In this document: piece by piece, positions 44,265 to 51,098 of the stretch | Position numbering within the stretch: position 1 is the first letter of the stretch | Layout of the letters: each line of letters opens with the position of its first letter | IMG/VR virus record: IMGVR_UViG_3300017767_000010 | Coordinates: 1 to 60,141 of that record | DNA: 60,141 nucleotides | From: a virus | Strand: one strand, 5' to 3' | Position numbers and translations under genes: made by a program | Notes under the pieces: model-generated | Told to the model about the DNA's origin: nothing | What the model saw: only the letters and a program-made list of their open reading frames with translations | Databases searched by the model: none

Positions 44265-46007
44265 TTAACCATCGCAGCTTAAACAATTAGGATCCATAGC
44301 TGCTGCTGCTATATCTCCTCTCAATACAGACTCTGTCCTCATATAATATAAGGTCTTTATTCCATGTTTCCATGCGTCCATATGTACCGTATTAATCCAT
44401 CTAGGTGTAGCCTCAGAAGGAAAAGCTAAATTAAGTGATACTGATTGATCAATATAATCTTGTCTTATACCTGCTTGTCTAACTAATTCTAGTTGGTTTA
44501 TTTCTTTAAATGTTTTAAATACGTTTTTGACTGGCTCTCCGTCTTCTTTATTAAGTCTTCCTCTTTCGTCATAATACCATCCGTTGAGTGCATCGAGTGT
44601 TTGAATGGATCCACCATCGGCAAGTATCTTATCCCATGTATCTTTGTTATCAATCCCAAGTTTTTTAAGTATTTTTTTAAGTTCGTTATTTTTTCTAATA
44701 AATGTTCCTTTAGCAGATTGCTCTGTAAATATATTAGCAGCCCATGGTTCAATACCGGCTGAAACATTTCCTGATAGTTTTGAATTACTAACAGTTGGTG
44801 CAATAGATCTTAAGTGTGTATTTCTAAATCCTGTACCAACACACCATAAGGGTTCACCATATATTTCAGCAAGTTCTCTTGAAGCTCTTTCAGTTTCTAT
44901 TTTTATTTTTGAAAATATTTCTCGCGTTTTGAATTGTGCTAATAAACTTTCGAAAGCTATTCCTCTTTTTTGTAGCAGGCTGTGCCATCCAAGGACACCA
45001 AGTCCAAGTGCCCTGCCTTTTTCCGCACTGCGTACAGAGTTCTCGAATCCCTTCATATTCTTTGCTCTCTGAATAAATTCTTCTAGCACACCGTCCAGGA
45101 ACCATGTCGCGTCGTAAATTAAATTTGTATTCTTCCATTCATCGTATTTATCTAAATTAAGTGAAGATAAACAACAAACAAAACTATGTGATTCATCCGT
45201 ATGCAGTACAATCTCACTACATATATTAGTCATATGTACTTTTAAACTGTTTTTCTTATATGCTGCTGGATTAGCTTTGTTTGTATTTCCTTTAAACAAG
45301 ATATATGGTTCTCCAGTTGCTTTACGTTTTTGGATAAGTTTGGACCATCTAATTCTTGCTTCTTCGTCTCCAAGCTCAAGCTTTCGCATAAACTTATCGC
45401 CAACGACAGCACACTGCTGCAGGTTAAGAGATTGTCTATTGACATCTCCTTTAGGTTCTCTAATTTCCAACCATTCGAGGAAATCATCGTGTTCAATATT
45501 GATATTAACGCTTGCAGCTCCTCTTCTAACGGAACCTTGGTTGGTCGCCAATATAGTTGAGTCGTATATTTTGCAAAAAGGGACAACGCCATCTGAAGTT
45601 CCATTACCTGTAATTTTAGCACCAGCGGGACGAATCATATTAACTCCGATACCTACACCCCCGCCGTGTTTTGCAAGCAACATCATTTCTAAATTTTTAT
45701 TACCTATGTCTTGTATACTATCTGAAACATCAATTCCAAAACAACTTATAGGTAAACCTCTATCTGAACCTGTGTTAGACAATACAGGTGATGCTAAACA
45801 CAACCACCCTTTCCATATATAATCAAAAAACTTATCAGCTAGTTCTGGCTTATATAAACGCTTTGCTACTGTTTTAGCAACACGCATATATGCATCACGT
45901 GGTGATTCACCATTAATTAAATATCCACCTGATATTGTTTTCTTATATATATCTGTATCACCCCACACAGGGTAATCTTTATTTTTTTTCCAATTACTAT
46001 TCCACAT
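44265..46007 (-). CDS. nrdA: class I ribonucleotide reductase large subunit, 580 aa
   Basis: Catalyses reduction of ribonucleotides to deoxyribonucleotides. Visible: 'ASPVLSNTG' (72-80), Cys89 in 'LPISCF', the active-site set Asn261-Cys263-Glu265 in 'TNICSE', Cys278/279 in 'FVCCLSSLN', the radical-path Tyr554-Tyr555 in 'LYYMRTES', and the C-terminal redox pair Cys575/Cys578 in 'NCLSCDG'. It has no N-terminal ATP-cone, so it probably lacks dATP inhibition. Three patches (about 44520-44640, 44955-45112, 45380-45690) have GC-richer codons than the rest. nrdB lies upstream, separated by two small membrane or secreted genes. Confidence 0.93.
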   Translation of the reverse strand: MWNSNWKKNKDYPVWGDTDIYKKTISGGYLINGESPRDAYMRVAKTVAKRLYKPELADKFFDYIWKGWLCLASPVLSNTGSDRGLPISCFGIDVSDSIQDIGNKNLEMMLLAKHGGGVGIGVNMIRPAGAKITGNGTSDGVVPFCKIYDSTILATNQGSVRRGAASVNINIEHDDFLEWLEIREPKGDVNRQSLNLQQCAVVGDKFMRKLELGDEEARIRWSKLIQKRKATGEPYILFKGNTNKANPAAYKKNSLKVHMTNICSEIVLHTDESHSFVCCLSSLNLDKYDEWKNTNLIYDATWFLDGVLEEFIQRAKNMKGFENSVRSAEKGRALGLGVLGWHSLLQKRGIAFESLLAQFKTREIFSKIKIETERASRELAEIYGEPLWCVGTGFRNTHLRSIAPTVSNSKLSGNVSAGIEPWAANIFTEQSAKGTFIRKNNELKKILKKLGIDNKDTWDKILADGGSIQTLDALNGWYYDERGRLNKEDGEPVKNVFKTFKEINQLELVRQAGIRQDYIDQSVSLNLAFPSEATPRWINTVHMDAWKHGIKTLYYMRTESVLRGDIAAAAMDPNCLSCDG

Positions 46008-46356
46008 TTAAATAATATATTAAATATCCTATTGACACGTTTAAATTTACTAATACTAAGTTCCATTGTTTTGCAACCCACACTTGTGGTATAGATAGCA
46101 TACCCCCTATAATATAGGTTGTAATACCTATATTACCTTGTGCTAATAAATAGGGTGACATCATAATAAACGCTGTGCCCATATATCCTAATCTATTTGC
46201 AATTCTTTCTTTTGCTGTAAGTCTTCTATCTTGAACCAATAATCTCACGAAAGAACGCTTCCATCTAAACTCACAGCTTATACATGTTTTCTTGCCTAGA
46301 TGTTTAAACTTATGGTCTTTTTTCTTTTTCTTACAGACATTACAAACTCTCACCAA
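45997..46356 (-). CDS. zinc-ribbon membrane protein, 119 aa
   Basis: N-terminal CxxC pairs ('CNVCKKKKKDHKF' and 'CISCEFRWKR', Cys5, Cys8, Cys25, Cys28) form a probable zinc ribbon like those in HNH-type phage proteins, here without the HNH residues. Two hydrophobic stretches follow (about 57-72 and 78-112). It ends TAG TAA inside the nrdA start region. Placed between nrdB and nrdA; function unknown. Confidence 0.68.
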   Translation of the reverse strand: MVRVCNVCKKKKKDHKFKHLGKKTCISCEFRWKRSFVRLLVQDRRLTAKERIANRLGYMGTAFIMMSPYLLAQGNIGITTYIIGGMLSIPQVWVAKQWNLVLVNLNVSIGYLIYYLNVE

Positions 46357-46595
46357 TTACATCTATTAGTACGTCTATATATTATAGTTGTACTATTATT
46401 TGGATAAGTATATAATAAATTATAATCATAATTATATATAGGATTTGTAGATATAATATATAATTGGTCTTGCATAGTGTTCATATAATGAATATTATTA
46501 TTATAATCTTGGTTATAATTATAAAATAATTGATCGTTAAGTTGTGCATTGCTATAAAATCCTATAGCTAAAAATAATATTAAAATTTTTTTCAT
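46350..46595 (-). CDS. small secreted protein, 81 aa
   Basis: Signal peptide 'MKKILILFLAIGFYSNAQ' with a likely cleavage after Ala17 before Gln18, a pattern typical of Bacteroidetes exports. The mature part is Asn/Tyr-rich (YNYNQDYNNNIHYMNTM), acidic to neutral, and ends 'RRTNRCNW'. Overlaps the next gene by 7 bases. Its export during infection suggests an envelope role, but nothing more can be said. Confidence 0.65.
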   Translation of the reverse strand: MKKILILFLAIGFYSNAQLNDQLFYNYNQDYNNNIHYMNTMQDQLYIISTNPIYNYDYNLLYTYPNNSTTIIYRRTNRCNW

Positions 46596-46620
46596 AATTA
46601 ATTATTGTTTAAAAGTTTAT

Positions 46621-47589
46621 TTACCAAATATCTTCAAAGTCTTCCCCTTCATTAGCTTTCGAATAATCAGTCGGCCTAATAGAAAAGAAATCAGTATGAG
46701 TGTGCCCGCCGGTAAGATGGTAGAACCAGTCCAAACTGCTCGCTCCAACTTCGTCATATTCAAAGTACTTCCCGCTGTTTGAGTAACCGAGTTCAACAAT
46801 TTTTTCGTTAAGACGTTTCCTGATAAATTGTTTAAGGTCATATGCTTTGAGGTTTTCAATATCCCCTTGTTCAAACATTTTGTCAATATATCTTTCTTCT
46901 GCTTTAAGCATTGTTTTTGCTGCTTTAATAACGTGTTCATAACAGTCATCTTGTAATCCTTTAATTTCTTTACACATATGTCTAAATAACTGACATCCCA
47001 TTTTAGAATGCAGCGATTCATCTCTTACACTCCATTTCATTTGTTGACCAATTCCTTTTAGCAAATTACGCAACTGAAAACTATATAACACAGCGAAAGC
47101 GGAATAAAGACTAACACCCTCTGCAAATGCAGAAAACACAGCAAGAGACTTACCTATACCAACTGGATTTTTACCTGTATAACTTACAAGATTTTCAAAT
47201 CTTTCAGCAGTTGCTGGCTCGTGTAAAAATGCTTCAAAGTTTTCAAGCCCTAGCGTTTCATTTAAATAAGAATAAGCAACAGCATGAATTGTTTCTTGTG
47301 AACCAAACATCATTGCCATTTGTTGTATTTCATGTTTAGGAAACCAACCTACAACCTTCTGTGTCCAATAATCTGATACCGCACATTCTGTTTGTGCAAA
47401 TCCTAAAAGTATGTTGCCAACTAAATTTTTTTCTGATTTAGTTAATTTTTCATTCCAGTCTTTAACATCGCTTGACATTGGTATTTCAGTATGTAACCAA
47501 AAAGCTTGTGCTTGTTTTAGCCAACCTTCTGTATAATATTCAGGATATTCAAAAGGTTTATAAGGTATTCTTTCGTCAAATAATCCCAT
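46621..47589 (-). CDS. nrdB: class I ribonucleotide reductase small subunit, 322 aa
   Basis: Di-iron radical subunit. Ligands: Glu68 (in 'FAQTECAVSDYW'), Glu99 and His102 in 'QETIHAVAY', Glu157 in 'AFAEGV', Glu191 and His194 in 'RDESLH'. Tyr106 is seven residues after Glu99, as the radical tyrosine is in E. coli (Glu115/Tyr122), so a tyrosyl radical is expected. The C-terminal region around 'SSLDWFYHLTGGHTHTDFF' and the end 'GEDFEDIW' should dock NrdA. Codons at about 46640-46820 are GC-richer. Starts one base from the upstream gene stop. Confidence 0.93.
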   Translation of the reverse strand: MGLFDERIPYKPFEYPEYYTEGWLKQAQAFWLHTEIPMSSDVKDWNEKLTKSEKNLVGNILLGFAQTECAVSDYWTQKVVGWFPKHEIQQMAMMFGSQETIHAVAYSYLNETLGLENFEAFLHEPATAERFENLVSYTGKNPVGIGKSLAVFSAFAEGVSLYSAFAVLYSFQLRNLLKGIGQQMKWSVRDESLHSKMGCQLFRHMCKEIKGLQDDCYEHVIKAAKTMLKAEERYIDKMFEQGDIENLKAYDLKQFIRKRLNEKIVELGYSNSGKYFEYDEVGASSLDWFYHLTGGHTHTDFFSIRPTDYSKANEGEDFEDIW

Positions 47590-47795
47590 TACTTTTTTTC
47601 TTCTTTTTCAGGTTCTTTTGTATTTTCTTTCTTAAGTTCTTCAAGAGCTTCAGCATAACCAGGTAATTTTTTTGTAAGCATCATTGTACCTACAGATAAA
47701 TCTTTTAAGTTATGTAACTCTTGTACTATCCTATTCATAGAGTTGCCTAGCACTTCTATTTTATTACGCATTTCTATTAGCTTAGCTTCCTTCAT
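47589..47795 (-). CDS. small helical phage protein, 68 aa
   Basis: 68 residues: a helical N-terminal part 'LIEMRNKIEVLGNSMNRIVQ', then 'HLKDLSVGTMMLTKKLPGY' and a Lys/Glu tail 'KKENTKEPEKEEKK'. I recall the 'LRDLxVGT...PGY' pattern from small proteins upstream of RNR in marine phages. Its stop overlaps nrdB's ATG, so it is translated with nrdB. Role unknown. Confidence 0.72.
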   Translation of the reverse strand: MKEAKLIEMRNKIEVLGNSMNRIVQELHNLKDLSVGTMMLTKKLPGYAEALEELKKENTKEPEKEEKK

Positions 47796-48003
47796 TTTTT
47801 AAAAAATAATTTGTTAAAGTATTTATTCTATCATCTGCATCAACTAACATTTGTAATGCTTGCTCTGCGTTTTTATAATAATCATCAGTTGAATGATCAC
47901 CTATACCTGCAGCTTTATTGCTTAACAAATCTAAACTAAGCATTGCTTTTGCTTTATCTGCTTCAGCAGATTTTAATAACATTTCATATAATTGTTTGTA
48001 CAT
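47782..48003 (-). CDS. small helical phage protein, 73 aa
   Basis: 73 residues with 'KAKAMLSLDLLSNKAAGIGD' followed by 'HSTDDYYKNAEQAL' and 'LVDADDRINTL'. The 'GIGDHST' loop is a feature I know from a small conserved phage protein of unknown function near nrd genes. It overlaps both neighbours by 14-20 bases. Confidence 0.72.
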   Translation of the reverse strand: MYKQLYEMLLKSAEADKAKAMLSLDLLSNKAAGIGDHSTDDYYKNAEQALQMLVDADDRINTLTNYFLKNEGS

Positions 48004-48199
48004 CTTTACTAAGTATTATAGGGCTTGCGTCCTTATTGTTTTTAACTTCAATATGTGTTTCTTTAATAGTAATAATTGGATCAATAGTTTCAATTACTCT
48101 TCTAGTTATATTACCGTGTTGATCTCTTATTACTTTCTTTTTAGAAAAAGTTTTTTTGTATTTTTTTAAAACGTATTCTTTTAGCTTTTCTTTATTCAT
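47984..48199 (-). CDS. hypothetical protein, 71 aa
   Basis: 71 residues. Basic N terminus 'KLKEYVLKKYKKTFSKKK', then a beta-rich part 'RVIETIDPIITIKETHIEVK'. No family recognised. Overlaps the following gene by 20 bases and the preceding short gene by 8. Confidence 0.65.
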   Translation of the reverse strand: MNKEKLKEYVLKKYKKTFSKKKVIRDQHGNITRRVIETIDPIITIKETHIEVKNNKDASPIILSKDVQTII

Positions 48200-48335
48200 A
48201 ATGTATTGTTAAACATATTTCTACAAAAGGTACATATAATACATGTTCTATAAATGTTTCCTCAGGATAACTTCGTATACCTACTAAGACGCCTGGATAT
48301 AATCCTAAACTAATTTCCCAACCTGCTATTTTCAT
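48192..48335 (-). CDS. tiny conserved-looking protein, 47 aa
   Basis: ATG at 48333-48335 to TAA at 48192-48194 encodes 47 residues opening 'MKIAGWEISLGLYPGVLVG' and ending 'CLTIHYE'. The pattern 'GWEIxLGxYPGxLxGxR' followed by 'HVLYVPFVE' is one I recall from small phage proteins. Eight-base overlap with the next gene supports translation. Confidence 0.7.
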   Translation of the reverse strand: MKIAGWEISLGLYPGVLVGIRSYPEETFIEHVLYVPFVEICLTIHYE

Positions 48336-48435
48336 TAAAATAATAATTTAACATTTTCATATGAAACTTTATTCTTTCGATATAATGATGTCGAAGTGAA
48401 GGTATTTCTGTGTCTTTAAATTCCGTGTTGTTCAT
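48310..48435 (-). CDS. tiny protein, 41 aa
   Basis: ATG at 48433-48435 to TAG at 48310-48312 gives 41 residues ('MNNTEFKDTEIPSLRHHYIE' then 'RIKFHMKMLNYYFNENSR'). Overlaps both neighbours by about 20-26 bases. Sequence has helical, non-random character. Function unknown. Confidence 0.6.
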   Translation of the reverse strand: MNNTEFKDTEIPSLRHHYIERIKFHMKMLNYYFNENSRLGN

Positions 48436-48634
48436 GTATCTTTAATATATCTTTATACTTTATAGGATTTCTTTTTATTAATTTTTTAATTTCCTTATCT
48501 ATCTTTCTTCGTCTATACATTATCTCTGCCTCTTTCTTCTTCTTGATTCTTTGATCAAATTTATCGTCAGATCTACTTCTTTCTGATTTTGAGGCTTGTA
48601 AAGTATCTTTCCAATATTGTTTTTCGTGAGCCAT
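48416..48634 (-). CDS. basic helical protein, 72 aa
   Basis: 72 residues, about one third Lys/Arg, almost entirely helical. It overlaps the preceding endonuclease gene by 115 bases in another frame, unusually long for this genome. A later start at Met39 ('MYRRRKIDKEIKK') would shorten the overlap to none; the upstream part 'HEKQYWKDTLQASKSE' looks protein-like, so I keep the longer form with reduced confidence. Confidence 0.55.
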   Translation of the reverse strand: MAHEKQYWKDTLQASKSERSRSDDKFDQRIKKKKEAEIMYRRRKIDKEIKKLIKRNPIKYKDILKIHEQHGI

Positions 48635-48981
48635 AATTTAAAAAGTTTCCATCTTAATGGGAAAGATTCATTTGGTCTGCCTTTGCATTCTATAATATAA
48701 TCTTTACCAATAAAATCTGGTGTATATTTTATACCTAATATTTTTTTAATTCCTCTATTTATATATTCGCCTTTACCATTAGCTTGTTTTTCATAACTTG
48801 TATTAGGAAATTCAAATGTATTTATTAATTGAAAAGTTTCATTTTCATATCCTTCAAACAATTTATTTTTTTTTAAAGCTATATAAGTGTATCTTTCAAG
48901 ACCCGAAGCAAAATTAATACCATCATATGATATTTTTTTAGCCTGTACAGGGCCTCGCTTTTTACTTTTACGTCTTCTCAT
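48520..48981 (-). CDS. PD-(D/E)xK endonuclease, 153 aa
   Basis: Residues about 20-30 'NFASGLERYTYIALKKN' supply a conserved Glu; 'ILGIKYTPDFIGKDYIIECKG' gives the Asp (YTPDF) and the ExK pair (IECKG) of a PD-(D/E)xK nuclease, followed by 'RPNESFPLRWKLFKLWL'. This is the layout of phage resolvase/VSR-like endonucleases (similar role to T7 endonuclease I). N terminus MRRRKSKKRG is basic. It likely resolves branches before packaging. Confidence 0.8.
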   Translation of the reverse strand: MRRRKSKKRGPVQAKKISYDGINFASGLERYTYIALKKNKLFEGYENETFQLINTFEFPNTSYEKQANGKGEYINRGIKKILGIKYTPDFIGKDYIIECKGRPNESFPLRWKLFKLWLTKNNIGKILYKPQNQKEVDLTINLIKESRRRKRQR

Positions 48982-48982
48982 G

Positions 48983-49258
48983 CTAATATGTAATATCCCA
49001 ATCTTTACCTGTGTTATCTGATGTCCAACTAGATTCAGGATATTTAGTTAGCTTTTTGTTTTCTTCAAATAATACAGCTCTAGCTTTTTCAATATAATTA
49101 GCAGCATCCATAAGCTCTTCTTGTAAATGATTAAGCCAAGCGTCTAATGGTTGATCATCTTTATCTAAACCTACACCATATTTTTTGTAACCTGCTTCAG
49201 CACGTTTTTGAATCTTTTCAATTACGCGATTAATTATTTTGTCGTTTATCTTACTCAT
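48983..49258 (-). CDS. MazG-like protein, 91 aa
   Basis: 91 residues with 'GYKKYGVGLDKDDQPLDAWL' and 'HLQEELMDAANYIEKAR', the helix-forming EE/D pattern of small MazG-superfamily phage proteins (dNTP pyrophosphohydrolase-like). Catalytic-type residues would be Glu47, Glu48 and Asp51. Only half of a typical four-helix unit, so it probably works as a dimer or tetramer. It overlaps the GIY-YIG-MazG gene by 8 bases. Confidence 0.72.
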   Translation of the reverse strand: MSKINDKIINRVIEKIQKRAEAGYKKYGVGLDKDDQPLDAWLNHLQEELMDAANYIEKARAVLFEENKKLTKYPESSWTSDNTGKDWDITY

Positions 49259-50009
49259 CTTTTACAAATGTTCCGTTAACCATTTTACCTGTTCGTTTTG
49301 AAATAACATTAAATGAAGAATCAATACAATCTTCAATTTTAAATCCTTCAAGCTCTGAAAGATTTGCAAGCACTATTACCATATCACCAATAGCATCTTG
49401 TATTTCATCTTTATCTTGTTTTAATAATGCTTGAGCAAGCTCACCTGCTTCTTCCATTAATTTAACATACTGTGTTTTACTATCACCTTTTTGATAAAGG
49501 TTACGTTGTTTAGCCCAGCTTCTTATTTTATTAAAAGATGAATCATTATTAGAAAATGCTTCTATAAAAGCTTTATTATATATGTAGCATGTACCTGGCC
49601 CAAATTGGCTAGCATGTACATTAGCTAATATCCAATCTATATATTCTTGTTTGTTTAATTCAAATGTATCTTCAGCAAATTTTAATACTATATTTCTTAA
49701 AAATTCAGCATTAATATCACTAGGCGATATTTTAAATGTTGTTGTTGCTTGTGATGAGCTATGTTTATTCATTTTTTTAGTAAATAAATCTTTATATAAT
49801 TTAATATCTTTTTTATATTTAAGTTCTTCTTGCAAAGTTCTTTCAGCTTCTGAAGCCTCTACTATATCATCTGTTTCATATAGTATATCGTATTCACCAG
49901 GTTTATAACCTTGTTCTTTTTCTACACGTTTTTTAATATTAGTTGTACAACCAATCTTAACTCCAGGTATATGGTATATTTTGTACTTACCGCTTTTTAG
50001 TTCTATCAT
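49251..50009 (-). CDS. GIY-YIG domain fused to MazG-type pyrophosphohydrolase, 252 aa
   Basis: Residues 9-65 fit a GIY-YIG nuclease: 'YKIYHIPGVKIG' for GIY...YIG, Arg28 in 'NIKKRVEKEQGY', and Glu56 in 'EASEAERTLQEEL' as possible metal ligand. Residues 165-230 fit MazG: 'WAKQRNLYQKGDSKTQYVKL', then 'MEEAGELAQALLK' (Glu186, Glu187, Glu190) and 'DEIQDAIGDMVIV' (Glu202, Asp205, Asp209). A helical middle part links them. It could couple DNA cleavage or damage sensing with clean-up of non-canonical or alarmone nucleotides. Placed between thyA and another MazG-like gene. Confidence 0.75.
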   Translation of the reverse strand: MIELKSGKYKIYHIPGVKIGCTTNIKKRVEKEQGYKPGEYDILYETDDIVEASEAERTLQEELKYKKDIKLYKDLFTKKMNKHSSSQATTTFKISPSDINAEFLRNIVLKFAEDTFELNKQEYIDWILANVHASQFGPGTCYIYNKAFIEAFSNNDSSFNKIRSWAKQRNLYQKGDSKTQYVKLMEEAGELAQALLKQDKDEIQDAIGDMVIVLANLSELEGFKIEDCIDSSFNVISKRTGKMVNGTFVKDE

Positions 50010-50830
50010 GTATTTAATTTTGCTTTAATTGGTGGGTGTGGATTATAATTTTTTATTTTAATCATATCTGATGTAGGTATCACTATAAACTCACGTGGTC
50101 CTTGTTCAACAGTAAGTCCGAGAGAAATATCAACATTAGGTAGTTTCCTAAAATCATTATTAAGTTGTTGTTTAGCTTGCTCGATATGGTTGCTATACAA
50201 ATGACAATCACCAAGGGAAGCAATAAGCTGACCTTCTTTATAGCCATTCCCTTTAGCAAGTAACTTAAGTAATAAACCATACATTGCAATATCATAAGGC
50301 AACCCAAGGAAAACATCAACTGATCGTTGTTGCCACATAAGATTAATTTTTCCATCATTTATATATATTTGAAAACCATAGTGGCAAGGAGGTAACACCA
50401 TATCATCCATATCATTGGGATTCCATAAGCTTGCCATAATGCGCCGCGAGCTTGGCTCTTCTTTAATTTGGATGAGTATTCGTTTAAGCTGATCAATACC
50501 ATTAAAGTCCCTAAGCTGCTTGCCGTAAATAGGACCAAGCGTGCCGTCAGTTCTACCTGATCTATTATAATCAGCATCCCAGTAACTAACACCATTAGAC
50601 TGAAGGTAATGAATATCAGTACGACCTTGTAATATCCATAATAGTTCCGTAACTGCATGTTTAAAATATATTTTTTTAGTTGTTAATAATGGAAAGCCAA
50701 GTGACATATCGTGCTTTATTGTTCTACCAAATACAGATTTAGTACCTGTACCTGTTCGATCTTCTTTTGCTTTGCCACTATATAATACACCAGCTAATAA
50801 GCCTCTATATTCATCTTGTATGTTTATCAT
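50006..50830 (-). CDS. thyA: thymidylate synthase (ThyA type), 274 aa
   Basis: Makes dTMP from dUMP with methylene-tetrahydrofolate. I chose ATG at 50830 (MINIQDEYRGLL), which overlaps the upstream gene by 20 bases; an earlier in-frame ATG adds 19 residues inside that gene. Catalytic Cys149 is in 'LPPCHYGFQ'; 'EDRTGTGT' (23-30), 'SSRRIMASLWNP' (127-138) and 'QQRSVDVFLGLPYD' (167-180) form the dUMP/phosphate site. The end 'KIKNYNPHPPIKAKL' is normal. Codons at about 50440-50545 are GC-richer. Confidence 0.94.
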   Translation of the reverse strand: MINIQDEYRGLLAGVLYSGKAKEDRTGTGTKSVFGRTIKHDMSLGFPLLTTKKIYFKHAVTELLWILQGRTDIHYLQSNGVSYWDADYNRSGRTDGTLGPIYGKQLRDFNGIDQLKRILIQIKEEPSSRRIMASLWNPNDMDDMVLPPCHYGFQIYINDGKINLMWQQRSVDVFLGLPYDIAMYGLLLKLLAKGNGYKEGQLIASLGDCHLYSNHIEQAKQQLNNDFRKLPNVDISLGLTVEQGPREFIVIPTSDMIKIKNYNPHPPIKAKLNT

Positions 50831-51098
50831 AATAGTATTTACACATTTTATAATATTCAGGCCATATAGTATGTTTATCATAAACACTTGGTGAAAAACT
50901 TATAGTCTCGCCTTTCTTATATAAACCAAAAGCAATTGCTATTTTCCATTTACCAGGTTCTTGATGTATACCATAAGGTGATATTCTTATATTATTATCA
51001 ACACAATGTTTTTGCCATGTTTCTTCTTCTATACTAGTTGAGTAGGACGGCATTTTATATGCATTCTTTTTTCCTCTGCCTACTAATCCACTTCCCAT
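50811..51098 (-). CDS. hypothetical phage protein, 95 aa
   Basis: 95 residues with 'MPSYSTSIEEETWQKHCVDN' and 'YGIHQEPGKWKIAIAFG', then Tyr/Lys-rich end. The 'EPGKW.I.I..G......SP..Y' pattern looks like a small conserved phage protein, but I cannot name it. Overlaps the primase-helicase end by 16 bases and the thyA start by 20. Confidence 0.68.
   Translation of the reverse strand: MGSGLVGRGKKNAYKMPSYSTSIEEETWQKHCVDNNIRISPYGIHQEPGKWKIAIAFGLYKKGETISFSPSVYDKHTIWPEYYKMCKYYYDKHTR

Noticed and set aside
44605-45822. Long + strand frames opposite nrdA (155 and 181 codons)
   Set aside because: They lie opposite the conserved nrdA sequence, exist only in its GC-rich patches, and have no recognisable domains.
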